This document shows, one piece after another, positions 42,725 through 53,192 of a stretch of 64,000 nucleotides of DNA. The first letter of the stretch is position 1. Every line of letters begins with the position of its first letter. The notes below the pieces were generated by a model that was given only the letters and a program-made list of their open reading frames with translations, was not told where the DNA came from and ran no database searches. Source of the DNA: Microlunatus parietis. GTDB lineage: Bacteria; Actinomycetota; Actinomycetes; Propionibacteriales; Propionibacteriaceae. The DNA lies in assembly GCF_013407955.1 (NCBI RefSeq), contig NZ_JACCBU010000001.1:3224001-3288000 (forward strand). Direction: 5' to 3'. The position numbers and the translations under genes were made by a program.

Positions 42725-43111
42725 ATGAGCGACGCGGAGGATGTTCTGGCCGCGGCCCGGCGGCGGGCCGAAGCCCTGTCGACCGGTGACGCGGACGGGT
42801 TGCGGGCGTCGATGCACGAGGAGTGCCGCTGGACCTCGTTCGCCGGTCTGGTACTGGATCGGGACGACTACATCCGGCGCAACACGACCACGGTCGGCTG
42901 GGCGGCGCAGGAGATCGTGCAGCCGCTGATCCGAGTGATCGGCGACTGCGCCGTGCTGACCGGGACGGTGATCGACATCGTCGCCGGCGCGGGCGGTGAA
43001 CCGGAGGAGTTCCGGCTGTTGATTACCATGACCTGGATCAGGGACTCCGGCCGGTGGCGCCTGCTGGCCGGGCACGCCGGTCCCCGACTCAGGGCTGCCG
43101 CCGAAGACTAG
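42725..43111 (+). CDS. NTF2-like (DUF4440/SnoaL-type) protein
   Basis: A 128-aa single-domain NTF2-fold protein (DVLAAARRRAEALSTGDADG, LRASMHEECRWTSFAGLVLDRDDYIRRN, CAVLTGTVIDIV and FRLLITMTWIRDSGRWRLLAGHAG). It could be a small-molecule binding protein or isomerase. ATG 42725 is chosen to match the domain start. Convergent with the 90-aa gene (4-bp overlap). Confidence 0.78.
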   Translation: MSDAEDVLAAARRRAEALSTGDADGLRASMHEECRWTSFAGLVLDRDDYIRRNTTTVGWAAQEIVQPLIRVIGDCAVLTGTVIDIVAGAGGEPEEFRLLITMTWIRDSGRWRLLAGHAGPRLRAAAED

Positions 43112-43380
43112 ACGTCGGGCGTGGCCGGCGAGTGAACGAGCGTCTGGTTCGCCCGCCAGATTTCGAGCGCCTTCCGACGACGCTTGATCTCGGCCAGGAT
43201 CCGACGCCGGCGAACGGACAGGATCGCGACCTCACGGATCGCCATGTTCTTGTTCCGGCTCCGCGCGACGCCGTCGAGCATGCTGACGGTCCGGATCGCT
43301 TCGTCGGCTTGGCGCAGCTGGGCCTCGAGGTCGCGCAGCGACCAGCCCGAGAGGTCCAGATCCGTGTCACCACCTGACAA
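43108..43380 (-). CDS. Small coiled-coil-like protein, 90 aa
   Basis: Unrecognised. After a short acidic head the chain is almost wholly helical and charged (LRDLEAQLRQADEAIRTVSM, VARSRNKNMAIREVAILSVRRRRILAEIKRR). It starts at TTG 43380 in the absence of a better codon. There is no signal or membrane segment. Could be a DNA- or RNA-binding helical hairpin; support is the intact frame and normal codon use only. Confidence 0.45.
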   Translation of the reverse strand: MSGGDTDLDLSGWSLRDLEAQLRQADEAIRTVSMLDGVARSRNKNMAIREVAILSVRRRRILAEIKRRRKALEIWRANQTLVHSPATPDV

Positions 43381-43462
43381 CTCCGCGCACCCCTGCCTCG
43401 GTCCCGCCGTGGCACCGTGAGGCAGCAGCTTAGTGGTCGCGTAGCCGCGTCGGCCGATTCGA

Positions 43463-44584
43463 TCAGAACGTCGTCGTCAGGTCCTGGGTCTGACCGGTCT
43501 CCGCCGCGCGGTAACCGGACTCGATGATGTCGATCACGTGCCGGGCGTGCTCGGCAGTGACGATCGAGGGCGTACCGTCGCGGACCCAGTCGACGAGCTG
43601 CATCACGTCCTCGTACACGTGCTGCTCCTCGATCTCCCGATGCGGCCCGGTCACGTGCGGCAGCAGCGCCTGGTTGAGCGGCCCGCGGGCCTGCGTCTCG
43701 GCGGGGTTGCGGCCCGGGAAGTCGAACGGCTCGCCGTTGAGCAGCAGCCCGTTGATCGTGCCGTCGGTCCCGTAGAAGGCGCCGCCCATGCCACCGGTCA
43801 TCGTTCCGGCGGCGGTACCGGTCGCCACGCAGAACAGGTTGTCGCCGAAGTCGATCAAGACCGCCGTGTTGTCGTCGGCGTCGGTCTCCACCGAGCGATC
43901 GCCGAACGACCGCGTCGGGACCCGGACGCCGGACATCGCGGTCACCCGCCGGGCCGGTCCGAGGATCCCGGTGACGGTGTGCAGCGAATAGACCGTCATG
44001 TCGTACATCGGGCCGCCGCCGGGTTTGCGGAAGTACCAGGACGGGTCGATGTTGGTCAGGACGTCGCTGCCGCCGCGGACCGACTCGTTCTCGTGGTACG
44101 TCCCGAAGGCGGCACCGCAGCTGACCCAGGACAGTGTCCCGATCGCGCCCTCCGCGATCAGTTCGCGAGTTCGTACGTGATGCGGACGGAGCATCTCGCC
44201 CGGCGACGCGACGATCCGCAGCTGCCGGGCCGCAGCAAGATCGATCAACTCGGTCGCCTCGGCGACGGTGATCGTCATCGTCTTGTTGAAGTGGACATGC
44301 TTGCCCGCTTCGAGCGCCAGTTTCCCTTGCTCGTAATGCAACCCGATCGGCGAGGCGATCGTCACGGCGTCCACGTCACCGGCGGCCAGCAGCTCCTCGT
44401 ACGAGGTGAACGCCTGCTCGACCCCGAACTTCTCGGCTGCCGCCGCGGCCCTGCCCGGCACCGGGTCGCACACTGCGGCCAGCGCGACCCGGTCAGCAAG
44501 ATCAGGTTGAGCGAGATGCGGCAGGATCCCCCGCACCGAGATGCTGCCGGCGCCGACGACTCCGATGCGAACCTGATCAGCCAT
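43463..44584 (-). CDS. Gfo/Idh/MocA-family oxidoreductase
   Basis: A 373-aa NAD(P)-dependent sugar-dehydrogenase-like protein. The Rossmann motif is IGVVGAGSISVRG. The usual EKP motif appears as HVHFNKTMTIT, keeping the Lys but changing its neighbours. The C-terminal GFO_IDH_MocA_C domain includes GGPMYDMTVYSLHTVTGILG, with the catalytic Asp/His region. It probably oxidises a sugar, inositol or derivative. Confidence 0.87.
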   Translation of the reverse strand: MADQVRIGVVGAGSISVRGILPHLAQPDLADRVALAAVCDPVPGRAAAAAEKFGVEQAFTSYEELLAAGDVDAVTIASPIGLHYEQGKLALEAGKHVHFNKTMTITVAEATELIDLAAARQLRIVASPGEMLRPHHVRTRELIAEGAIGTLSWVSCGAAFGTYHENESVRGGSDVLTNIDPSWYFRKPGGGPMYDMTVYSLHTVTGILGPARRVTAMSGVRVPTRSFGDRSVETDADDNTAVLIDFGDNLFCVATGTAAGTMTGGMGGAFYGTDGTINGLLLNGEPFDFPGRNPAETQARGPLNQALLPHVTGPHREIEEQHVYEDVMQLVDWVRDGTPSIVTAEHARHVIDIIESGYRAAETGQTQDLTTTF

Positions 44585-44660
44585 GGCCTCAGTAGATCAG
44601 AATGATCAACTTCGCCGCGAGTGCCCGCACACGATGTGAACACCCCGCGGCGAGCAGTGA

Positions 44661-45644
44661 TCAGGGCAACTGCAGCTTCGGGTTGATCACGTTGCCGATG
44701 CCCCGCAGTGCTTGGTCACACACCTCGGTGCCGGGCTCTGCGCCGTTGCCGATCGTCCGCTGCCCAGACGTTCCGTCGTAGTAGCGACCGTCGGAGACGC
44801 TTCGCTCGACGCGGTTGTCGACGCCGCACACCTCGGTGTCCCTGAACCGCCAGAACGAGGCCATCGCGCGGTGCGGGAACGCAGTCCCCGACCGGGTGAA
44901 CGCGATCTGCTCGAACAGGTTGCGGTGAGTGTCGTGACGCAACCGCACCGGGTCACCGGTGATCCGGGCCATGGTGTTGCGGGCGAAGTGGTTGTCACTG
45001 CTGCCGTTCGCGACATAGGCGGCATGGATACAGCCGGGGCAGCTCGTGTTCACCAGGTCACGGAACACGGAGTCGGTCACGGTGTTGTTCGAGGAGTTGA
45101 GCAGGTGCAGCGCGGCGTAGCCAGGACCGTCGGGCACGAAGGCGTTGCCGAGCTCGGTGAACACCATCCGGTCGATCACGTTGCCGTCGGTGTCGAGCCG
45201 GATGCCGCCGGTGCGGTAGTGCGTGATCACCATGCCACTCACATCGAGGCTGGGCCCGCCGCCGGTGTTCATCCAGTAGTGGGACGTACCGGTGGCTCGG
45301 CTGCCGTCGAACGTCGGAGGGTGCGCCGGATCGGTCGGTCGGAGCGTGACCCGATCCAGGGTGACCTTGCCCCAGGACACGACCGCCGGTTCGTGATAGG
45401 TGCCCGGCGCGATCCAGACCGTGGCCGTTCCGCCCTGGTCCCCCGCCGGCACGTCGGCGAGCAGCTGCGCCGCGCGGGTCAACGACGCCAACGGCGCCTC
45501 GGCAGTACCCGGATTCGTGTCCGAGCCGTCCGTACTGACATGGAGGTGAGTCGGTGCCGCAGCCGAAGCAGGCGTGCCCGCCCCCGCCGGGCCCATGATC
45601 AACAAGCCGACCAGTACCAGCAGAGAACACAACCGCATTGGCAT
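44661..45644 (-). CDS. Secreted right-handed beta-helix protein
   Basis: A 327-aa exported protein: signal peptide of about 28 residues (LLVLVGLLIMGPAGAGTPASA), then LHVSTDGSDTNPGTAEAPLASLTRAAQLL, the typical entry to a pectate-lyase-like beta-helix. Repeated N/V/I-rich coils follow (DVSGMVITHYRTGGIRLD, HLLNSSNNTVTDSVFRDLV, NHFARNTMARITGDP). Cys pairs in SCPGC and elsewhere may form disulfides. Probably binds or cleaves an extracellular polysaccharide; no catalytic set could be assigned. Confidence 0.82.
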   Translation of the reverse strand: MPMRLCSLLVLVGLLIMGPAGAGTPASAAAPTHLHVSTDGSDTNPGTAEAPLASLTRAAQLLADVPAGDQGGTATVWIAPGTYHEPAVVSWGKVTLDRVTLRPTDPAHPPTFDGSRATGTSHYWMNTGGGPSLDVSGMVITHYRTGGIRLDTDGNVIDRMVFTELGNAFVPDGPGYAALHLLNSSNNTVTDSVFRDLVNTSCPGCIHAAYVANGSSDNHFARNTMARITGDPVRLRHDTHRNLFEQIAFTRSGTAFPHRAMASFWRFRDTEVCGVDNRVERSVSDGRYYDGTSGQRTIGNGAEPGTEVCDQALRGIGNVINPKLQLP

Positions 45645-45678
45645 TCCGGACCCCCGTAATGGCGATTTACTGCCTAGC

Positions 45679-46428
45679 TTAATCGCGGGCCCGGACTTCG
45701 GCGAGTCGGTTGGCCCCGAACGGGTCGACCCCGGTGGGATCCCAGCACACGGCCGCCTCCCAGGCGGCCCGCGCCTGCGCGGCGAGGTCGTACGCCTCCT
45801 CGTCGAGGCCGACAGCGTTGTGCGGCAACGCGAGATCAAGATCAGCGACATCGACATGCGACTCGTCCCAGTCGATGAGCGCGACGCGATCGGCGGTCAT
45901 CCGGATGTTGCGCGGATTGGGGTCGCCGTGGACGACGCACCGGGCACCTCCGGCGACGCGCGCCCAGGCCGCCCGGCAGCGCACGACACCCTCGGGCGGC
46001 ATCGCCCCGAGATCGACCCGCGTTCCGGTCTCGGCGTGCAGGAGATCGGTCGATGATCGCCAGCCCGGGCGCTGCGGCCAGTCACGCGTCAGCCGGTGCA
46101 GTTGCCGCAGCGTTTCGCCGACCCGCTGCCAGTCGGCTTCGGTCTCCGGCGGCCCGCCCTCCACGTACGTCATCACCACCAGGCCGTCGGCAAAGCTGCG
46201 GCCGTCCGTGGTCGGGATCGGAACCGGTACGGCCATCCCGCCGCGGTCGAGGTGGCGCAACAGGTCGGTCTCCCAAGCAAGATCAGCGTCGCTGCGCCGG
46301 CCCAGCCGGCCGACCGCCAGGCGCCCGTTCACCCGGACGCTCCACACCTCGTTGACCCCGACCCCGCCGGTCAACGGTTCGATGCGACGGGCGTCGTCAC
46401 CCCACTGCTTCAGCGCCGGCCATCCCAT
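45679..46428 (-). CDS. Aminoglycoside phosphotransferase-family protein
   Basis: A 249-aa APH-fold kinase. The catalytic loop is intact, CVVHGDPNPRNIRMT (H-G-D-x(4)-N), followed by the metal site LIDWDESHVDVADLDLALP. The N-lobe shows IEPLTGGVGVNEVWSVRVNG. ATG 46428 is supported by AGGA 8 bases upstream; ATG 46437 is an alternative. Likely phosphorylates a metabolite or antibiotic; nothing nearby decides. Confidence 0.84.
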   Translation of the reverse strand: MGWPALKQWGDDARRIEPLTGGVGVNEVWSVRVNGRLAVGRLGRRSDADLAWETDLLRHLDRGGMAVPVPIPTTDGRSFADGLVVMTYVEGGPPETEADWQRVGETLRQLHRLTRDWPQRPGWRSSTDLLHAETGTRVDLGAMPPEGVVRCRAAWARVAGGARCVVHGDPNPRNIRMTADRVALIDWDESHVDVADLDLALPHNAVGLDEEAYDLAAQARAAWEAAVCWDPTGVDPFGANRLAEVRARD

Positions 46429-46481
46429 CGGCGACATCCTGGCAGAGGCCCATCCTCCACTCAACGGAGTTACCCGTTCGT

Positions 46482-48023
46482 TCAGGCCATCCGGAACCAG
46501 CGGCAGTCGTGCGGGCCGAGATCGATGCTCGCCGTGCCGTCCGTGACCGGCACCGTGCCGTCGACCAACACGTCGGTCAGATCTCCGTCGAGCCGGCCCA
46601 GCTCGACGGTGACGGCGCGGTCGGCGAGGTTGTGGACGGCGAGCACGGTGCCGCCGTCGATGTCGCAGCGGTGCGCCAGCACGGCGGGGTCGGCGGTGTC
46701 GAGGATCTGGCAGGCGCCCCAGGCCAGCTCCGGGCACTCGCGGTAGCGCTCGATCAGCAGCTTGATCCACTCCAGCAGGGAAGCCGGGTCGCGGCGTTGC
46801 TCGGCCGCGGCGTCCCACCACATCGGAGTCCGTACGGCCTCGCGGCCGGGCACCGACAGGTCCTCGGTCATGCCGACTTCCTCGCCGTAGAACAGCACCG
46901 GCGTGCCGGGCAGCGAGAACAGTAGGCTGTAGACCAGCTTGATCCGCTTGAGGTCACCGCCCAGCATCGACGGCAGCCGCCGCCGCAGACCGCGCCCGTA
47001 CAGCTGCATGTCCTCCTCGGGCCCGAACGCGGCGAACACCTCCTGCCGCTCGGGCACGGTCAGCTTGTCCAGGGTCAGCTCGTCGTGGTTGCGGACGAAG
47101 GTCGCCCAGTGGCAGTCGCGCGGCGGCTCCGGCCGCTCCTTGAGCGCGTGCGCCAGCGGGCTGGCCTCCTGCCGCGCCAGGGACAGGTACAGCTGCTGCA
47201 TGCCGATGAAGTCGAAGCACAGATGCAGTTCGTCGCCCACACCGTCGGCGCCGCCGAAGAACTTCATGGTGTCGGTGTACGGCAGGTTCACCTCGCCCAG
47301 CAGCACCGCTTCGCCGTTGCGCCGGGACAGGAAGGCCCGCAGGTCACCCAGGTAGTCGTGCGGGTCGGGCAGGGCCTCGATCGGGGCCTCCAGCAGGAAC
47401 GGCACCGCGTCGACGCGGAACCCGGACAACCCCAGCGCCATCCAGAACCCCATCACCCGCGCGATCTCGTCCCGCACCGCCGGGTTGGCGACGTTGAGGT
47501 CGGGCTGATGCTTGTAGAACTTGTGCAGGTAGTACTGCTTGGCCTTGCGGTCGTACGTCCACAGCGAGGTCTCCTGATCCGGAAAGATCACGCCCTGATC
47601 GGCTCCGGCGGGTTTCTCGTCGGCCCAGACATACCAGTCGTGCCGCGGGCTGGACGGGTCGCGCGCCTCCTGGAACCAGGGGTGCTGCGCCGAGGTGTGA
47701 TTGACCACCAGGTCCACGATGACCCGCATCCCGCGATCCCGGGCGGTACGGACGAACTCGGCGAAGTCGCCCAGCGTGCCCAGCCGCGGGTCCACGCCGT
47801 AGAAGTCGGTGATGTCGTAGCCGTCGTCGCGGTCCTGCGTCGGGAAGAACGGCATCAGCCACAGGCAGGTCACCCCCAGCCGCTGCAGGTGATCGATCTG
47901 CTGGCTCAGGCCGCGGAAGTCGCCGACGCCGTCACCGTCGGAGTCGTGGAACGTCTCCACGTCCAGGCAGTAGACGACGGCGTTCATCCACCACAGGTCC
48001 GCGGTCCGGGTCAGTCGCATCAC
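46482..48023 (-). CDS. GH13 alpha-amylase-family enzyme (trehalose synthase-like)
   Basis: A 513-aa GH13 protein. WWMNAVVYCLDVETFHDSDGDG at the start and DLVVNHTSAQHPWFQEAR match the GH13_16-like group (trehalose synthase and maltosyltransferase relatives). The nucleophile is Asp in GFRVDAVPF, the acid/base Glu in LLGEVNLPYTD and the third Asp in VRNHDELTLDK. It lacks the C-terminal kinase found in some trehalose synthases. Start GTG 48023 or ATG 48020, joined to the LLM stop. It may isomerise or hydrolyse an alpha-glucoside. Confidence 0.85.
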   Translation of the reverse strand: MMRLTRTADLWWMNAVVYCLDVETFHDSDGDGVGDFRGLSQQIDHLQRLGVTCLWLMPFFPTQDRDDGYDITDFYGVDPRLGTLGDFAEFVRTARDRGMRVIVDLVVNHTSAQHPWFQEARDPSSPRHDWYVWADEKPAGADQGVIFPDQETSLWTYDRKAKQYYLHKFYKHQPDLNVANPAVRDEIARVMGFWMALGLSGFRVDAVPFLLEAPIEALPDPHDYLGDLRAFLSRRNGEAVLLGEVNLPYTDTMKFFGGADGVGDELHLCFDFIGMQQLYLSLARQEASPLAHALKERPEPPRDCHWATFVRNHDELTLDKLTVPERQEVFAAFGPEEDMQLYGRGLRRRLPSMLGGDLKRIKLVYSLLFSLPGTPVLFYGEEVGMTEDLSVPGREAVRTPMWWDAAAEQRRDPASLLEWIKLLIERYRECPELAWGACQILDTADPAVLAHRCDIDGGTVLAVHNLADRAVTVELGRLDGDLTDVLVDGTVPVTDGTASIDLGPHDCRWFRMA

Positions 48024-48976
48024 CGCACCTCCGGCAGGACATGATCACCGAACGCATCGAGGAACGCCCGCTGTTCCTGACCGACGTGGTGCAGGTAGAC
48101 CTCGTCGAACCCGAGCTCGACGTATTCGCGGATGATCTTGGAATGCCAGCCCAGGTCGGCCGAGATGTTCACCACCTGCGCCACCTGCTCCACCGAGACG
48201 TGCTCGGACACCGCATCGAAGGTCTCCGGCAGGTCCAGGTCCCAGCAGGCCGGCGGCGGGAACACGTTGCTCCGCCACTGATCATGCGCGGTCGCCCGCG
48301 CCGCGTCCTCGTCGGGTGCCCAACTCAGGTGCACCTGCAGGTGCAGTTTCCCGCGGCCGCCGGCGTCCCGGTACGCGTCCCGTACCTTGATCAACTTCTC
48401 GGCCGGTGCGTTCACGGTGATCAGGCCGTCCGCCCATTCCGCGCACCACGCTGCCGTCTCGGGACTGACCGCTGCCCCGATCAGCAACGGCGGCTGCTCG
48501 GGCCGGGTCCACACCCGGGCTCGGTCCACCACCACCAATCCCCGGTGGGTGACCTCCTCGCCGCGCAGCAGCGCGCGGATGACCTCCACACACTCGCGAA
48601 GCCGTGCGGCGCGGGTCGCCTTGTCCGGCCAGGCCTCGCCGGTGATGTGCTCATTGCTGGCCTCGCCGGTGCCGAGGGCCACCCAGAATCGCTCCGGGAA
48701 CATGGCCCCCAACGTGCCGATGGCCTGCGCGATGATCGCCGGGTGGTAACGCTGACCGGGAGCCGTGACCACTCCGAACGGCAGCGTCGTCGCCTGCAAC
48801 GCCGCCCCGAGCCACGACCACGCGAACGCGCTTTGTCCCTGCCGGTGACTCCAGGGCGAGAAGTGATCCGAACTCATCGCCGCGTCGAAGCCGACCTGCT
48901 CCGCCCGCCGGACCGCGTCCAGCAGCGCGGTGGGGTGGATCTGTTCGTGGGAGGCGTGGATGCCGATGACCGTCAC
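48020..48976 (-). CDS. LLM-class flavin oxidoreductase paired with GH13 gene
   Basis: A 318-aa luciferase-like protein: GIHASHEQIHPTALLDAVRRAE, FDAAMSSDHFSPW, LPFGVVTAPGQRYHPAIIAQ, LGTGEASNEHITGE. These match the family annotated as probable non-F420 (FMN-using) LLM oxidoreductases, which I recall often occurs next to amylase-family genes. GTG 48976 is preferred; a TTG at 48994 adds 6 residues. Overlap with the GH13 gene start indicates co-translation; the shared role is unknown. Confidence 0.82.
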   Translation of the reverse strand: MTVIGIHASHEQIHPTALLDAVRRAEQVGFDAAMSSDHFSPWSHRQGQSAFAWSWLGAALQATTLPFGVVTAPGQRYHPAIIAQAIGTLGAMFPERFWVALGTGEASNEHITGEAWPDKATRAARLRECVEVIRALLRGEEVTHRGLVVVDRARVWTRPEQPPLLIGAAVSPETAAWCAEWADGLITVNAPAEKLIKVRDAYRDAGGRGKLHLQVHLSWAPDEDAARATAHDQWRSNVFPPPACWDLDLPETFDAVSEHVSVEQVAQVVNISADLGWHSKIIREYVELGFDEVYLHHVGQEQRAFLDAFGDHVLPEVR

Positions 48977-49031
48977 CTCGTGCCACGTACCCAACGGTCG
49001 GGAGGGTTACGCGCTGCGCCATCGGTTCAAC

Positions 49032-49081
49032 TGGCGCGCCCGGCAGGATTCGAACCTGCAACCTTCTGATCCGTAGTCCGA
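49032..49081 (-). other. 3' half of tRNA-Arg(ACG): probable attachment-site remnant
   Basis: On the minus strand: anticodon loop CTACGGA (anticodon ACG), 3' anticodon stem TCAGA, variable AGGTT, T-arm GCAGG-TTCGAAT-CCTGC, acceptor strand CGGGCGC, discriminator G and encoded CCA (49034-49032). Above 49081 there is no D-arm or 5' acceptor strand. The homology therefore stops in the anticodon arm, as left by a tyrosine integrase that uses a tRNA gene as attB. The complete tRNA should lie at the other end of the island, beyond this window or lost. Confidence 0.75.
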
Positions 49082-49316
49082 AGTTGCCCGCTAGCTGGCG
49101 TGTAATACCTAGTCAGAGGACTACTCCGCGGCGGCATGTCTGTCATCTTTGCCATGGGCAGTCTCGATTTCATGGGCATGGCCATGGGAAGCAACTCAGG
49201 TGCTGTAACTTATTCGAACAGTCTCGGGCTTGGTCGCCCAGGAGGCGTCTCACTGTTCGAGATCCGGCATGCATCGAGTGCCCTCGGGGCCAACCACCCG
49301 TCCAGCAACGCGAGGT
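49082..49316. other. Island-edge intergenic region
   Basis: About 235 bp after the tRNA remnant without a supported gene. A 62-codon rightward reading frame (49136-49324) is Met/Gly-rich and overlaps the flavodoxin gene end; it was not accepted. Confidence 0.4.
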
Positions 49317-49958
49317 TCAGTTGAGGAGTCTGCGTTCGCGAAGCCAGGTCTCGACGTCGCCGCGGTGTTGGGGGACTTCTTCGCCTTGGACGGCCAGGCC
49401 GGGGCTGATCTGGGCTCCGGTGCAGGCGGTCGTGTAGACATCTTCGGTACTGCCGAGTCCGCTGACGGCGTAGGTGACGAAGGGGTGGACGGTGAGGCCG
49501 GTGAAGTCGTGGGCGTCGGCGAAGGTGGTCATGATCATCGGTGGCCGTTGATTCCAGATCGGGCTGCCGAGCAGGACGTGATCGTAGTCGGTGATCGAGG
49601 CGAGCGGGTTGGCGATCGCCGGCCGGGCGTCGGCGTCTTGTTCAGTGGTGTTGCGTTGTACGGTGGCGTCGTAGCTGTCGGGATACGGGTCGGCGGCCTC
49701 GATGCGGTAGGTGTCGCAGTCGATCAGTTCCGCGATCATGGTGGCGAGGACTTCGGTGTTGCCGACAGTCAGGTTGCGCCGGTCACCGTAGTAGTAGTTC
49801 TCGCCGGCGCGGGAGAAGTAGGCCAGCAGCACCCGCCCGGACCGACCGGCCGGCGGCGACGAAGGGGGCTGGTCGTCGGGGGCGGGGCGGGTGCAGTTGG
49901 CGGCGCCGAGGGCGAGGCCGCCGAGCAGGAGGGTCCGGCGCGGCAGAGGTGCGGTCAT
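49317..49958 (-). CDS. Flavodoxin-like lipoprotein
   Basis: A 213-aa protein. The signal peptide has lipobox LGAANC (Cys about 22), then a Pro/Ser linker, then a long-chain flavodoxin fold: VLLAYFSRAGENYYYGDRRN (FMN phosphate-binding loop), EVLATMIAELIDCD, DYDHVLLGSPIWNQRPPMIM and TYAVSGLGSTEDVY. Secreted or surface flavodoxins are usual neighbours of aldo/keto reductases in stress-response modules, as here, where the AKR gene is 5 bp upstream. Likely electron carrier or quinone reductase-like. Confidence 0.82.
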   Translation of the reverse strand: MTAPLPRRTLLLGGLALGAANCTRPAPDDQPPSSPPAGRSGRVLLAYFSRAGENYYYGDRRNLTVGNTEVLATMIAELIDCDTYRIEAADPYPDSYDATVQRNTTEQDADARPAIANPLASITDYDHVLLGSPIWNQRPPMIMTTFADAHDFTGLTVHPFVTYAVSGLGSTEDVYTTACTGAQISPGLAVQGEEVPQHRGDVETWLRERRLLN

Positions 49959-49963
49959 CGGGG

Positions 49964-51957
<1,994 letters not shown>

Positions 51958-52087
51958 GGTGACGTTCTGCCCTTCTGTTCGATGTGTCTCCATCAAACGC
52001 GTCGGCCACCTGCCGAACCAGTGACTGCCGTGCCATGTATTGCCAGTACCTGGTGCGGCCCCGGCCAGTGCCCGTACCGTCGGAATC

Positions 52088-52984
52088 GTGGACCGCCGCA
52101 AGGACATCCAGGAATTCCTGACCAGCCGCCGCTCCCGGCTGACCCCGGAACAGGCCGGCCTGCCCACATTCGGCGACCGGCGCCGGGTCCACGGCCTGCG
52201 CCGCGAAGAAGTCGCCATGCTCGCCGGCGTCAGTGTTGACTACTACGCCCGCCTCGAACGCGGTCACCTCGCCGGAGCCTCCGACACCGTGCTCGAAGCC
52301 GTCGCCCGCGCCCTGAAGCTCGACGAAGCCGAGTACCAGCACCTCCTCGACCTCGCCCGCACCACCCCAGCCGCTCCAGCAGCTCGCCGGTCCACCCGAC
52401 CGAAACAGTCCGGACTCCGGCCGGCCGTGCGCACCATCATTGACGGGCTCACCGGTATCCCGGCCTACGTCCGCACCCCCACCATGGACATCCTCGCCGC
52501 CAACGAACTCTGCCAGGCCCTCTACGACGGCGCCCTCGACAACGACAAACTTCCCGTCAACCTGGCCCGGTTCCTGTTCCTCGACCCCCACGCCCGAGAC
52601 ATCTACCTCGAATGGGAGCAAGTCGCCGACGACCTCGCCGGCTCACTCCGAACCCAAGCCGGCCGCGACCCGCGCAACCGCGCCCTCAGCGACCTCGTCG
52701 GCGAGCTGTCCACCCGCAGCGACGACTTCGCAACCCGCTGGGCCAAACAGAACGTCCGCCTCCACCGCACCGCCCGAAAGACCCTGCACAACCGCATCGT
52801 CGGCGACATCCAATTCACCGGCAACGCCCTCGATCTAGCCGGGGACGACCTTGTGCTCGTCGCCTACACCGCCGACCCCGGAAGCAACGCCGAAGATCAA
52901 CTCCAACTCCTCATCAGCTGGATCGCAACGCGCAGGGCGGTGCCGCACGCCAGCACGTCGACAGACATCTCGGCCGGCGGATAA
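52088..52984 (+). CDS. XRE-family regulator with MmyB-like ligand domain
   Basis: A 298-aa regulator. The XRE helix-turn-helix is RRVHGLRREEVAMLAGVSVDYYARLERG, followed by an MmyB-like (PAS-related) ligand-binding domain (IPAYVRTPTMDILAANELCQAL, FLFLDPHARDIYLEWE, ALDLAGDDLVLVAYTADPGS). GTG 52088 begins at the conserved MDRRKDIQEFL. Members control divergent oxidoreductase operons, so it probably regulates the two AKR genes. It ends at the boundary with the next accessory segment. Confidence 0.86.
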   Translation: MDRRKDIQEFLTSRRSRLTPEQAGLPTFGDRRRVHGLRREEVAMLAGVSVDYYARLERGHLAGASDTVLEAVARALKLDEAEYQHLLDLARTTPAAPAARRSTRPKQSGLRPAVRTIIDGLTGIPAYVRTPTMDILAANELCQALYDGALDNDKLPVNLARFLFLDPHARDIYLEWEQVADDLAGSLRTQAGRDPRNRALSDLVGELSTRSDDFATRWAKQNVRLHRTARKTLHNRIVGDIQFTGNALDLAGDDLVLVAYTADPGSNAEDQLQLLISWIATRRAVPHASTSTDISAGG

Positions 52985-53140
52985 CTCAAGCCGTCCCGAC
53001 CGCCACCTCGAATGACTTTGCCGGATGCGGGCACAGCCTCCTACCTCTGGCAAATCGCGGTCGGCTCCCGCGACGACCCCAACATCTACGTCACGGCGCC
53101 AGGTTGCAAGCGCACCGAGACTTTCAAACATCAACTCTGA

Positions 53141-53192
53141 ACCAGTGGGCCCGTGGACTCGAAACCTACAATCCGCGGATTAAAAGTCCGAG
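53141..53192 (-). other. tRNA-Lys(TTT)-like 3' remnant
   Basis: On the minus strand an anticodon stem-loop TCGGA-CTTTTAA-TCCGC (anticodon TTT) is followed by a degraded T-arm (GTAGG-TTTCGAG-TCCAC) and a degraded acceptor end. It has the same orientation as the remnants at 49032 and 56932. It is best explained as a decayed attachment site. Identity as Lys rests only on the anticodon arm. Confidence 0.5.

Noticed and set aside
44916-44950. Another copy of the DUF559-flanking palindrome (GGTTGCGGTGAG...GACGCAACCGC)
   Set aside because: Lies within the beta-helix coding sequence and shares only the GGTTGCG core; loop and outer arm do not match.
49136-49324. 62-codon Met/Gly-rich ORF (MSVIFAMGSLDFMGMAMG)
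   Set aside because: No good ribosome-binding site, low complexity start, overlaps the flavodoxin gene end, no recognisable family.
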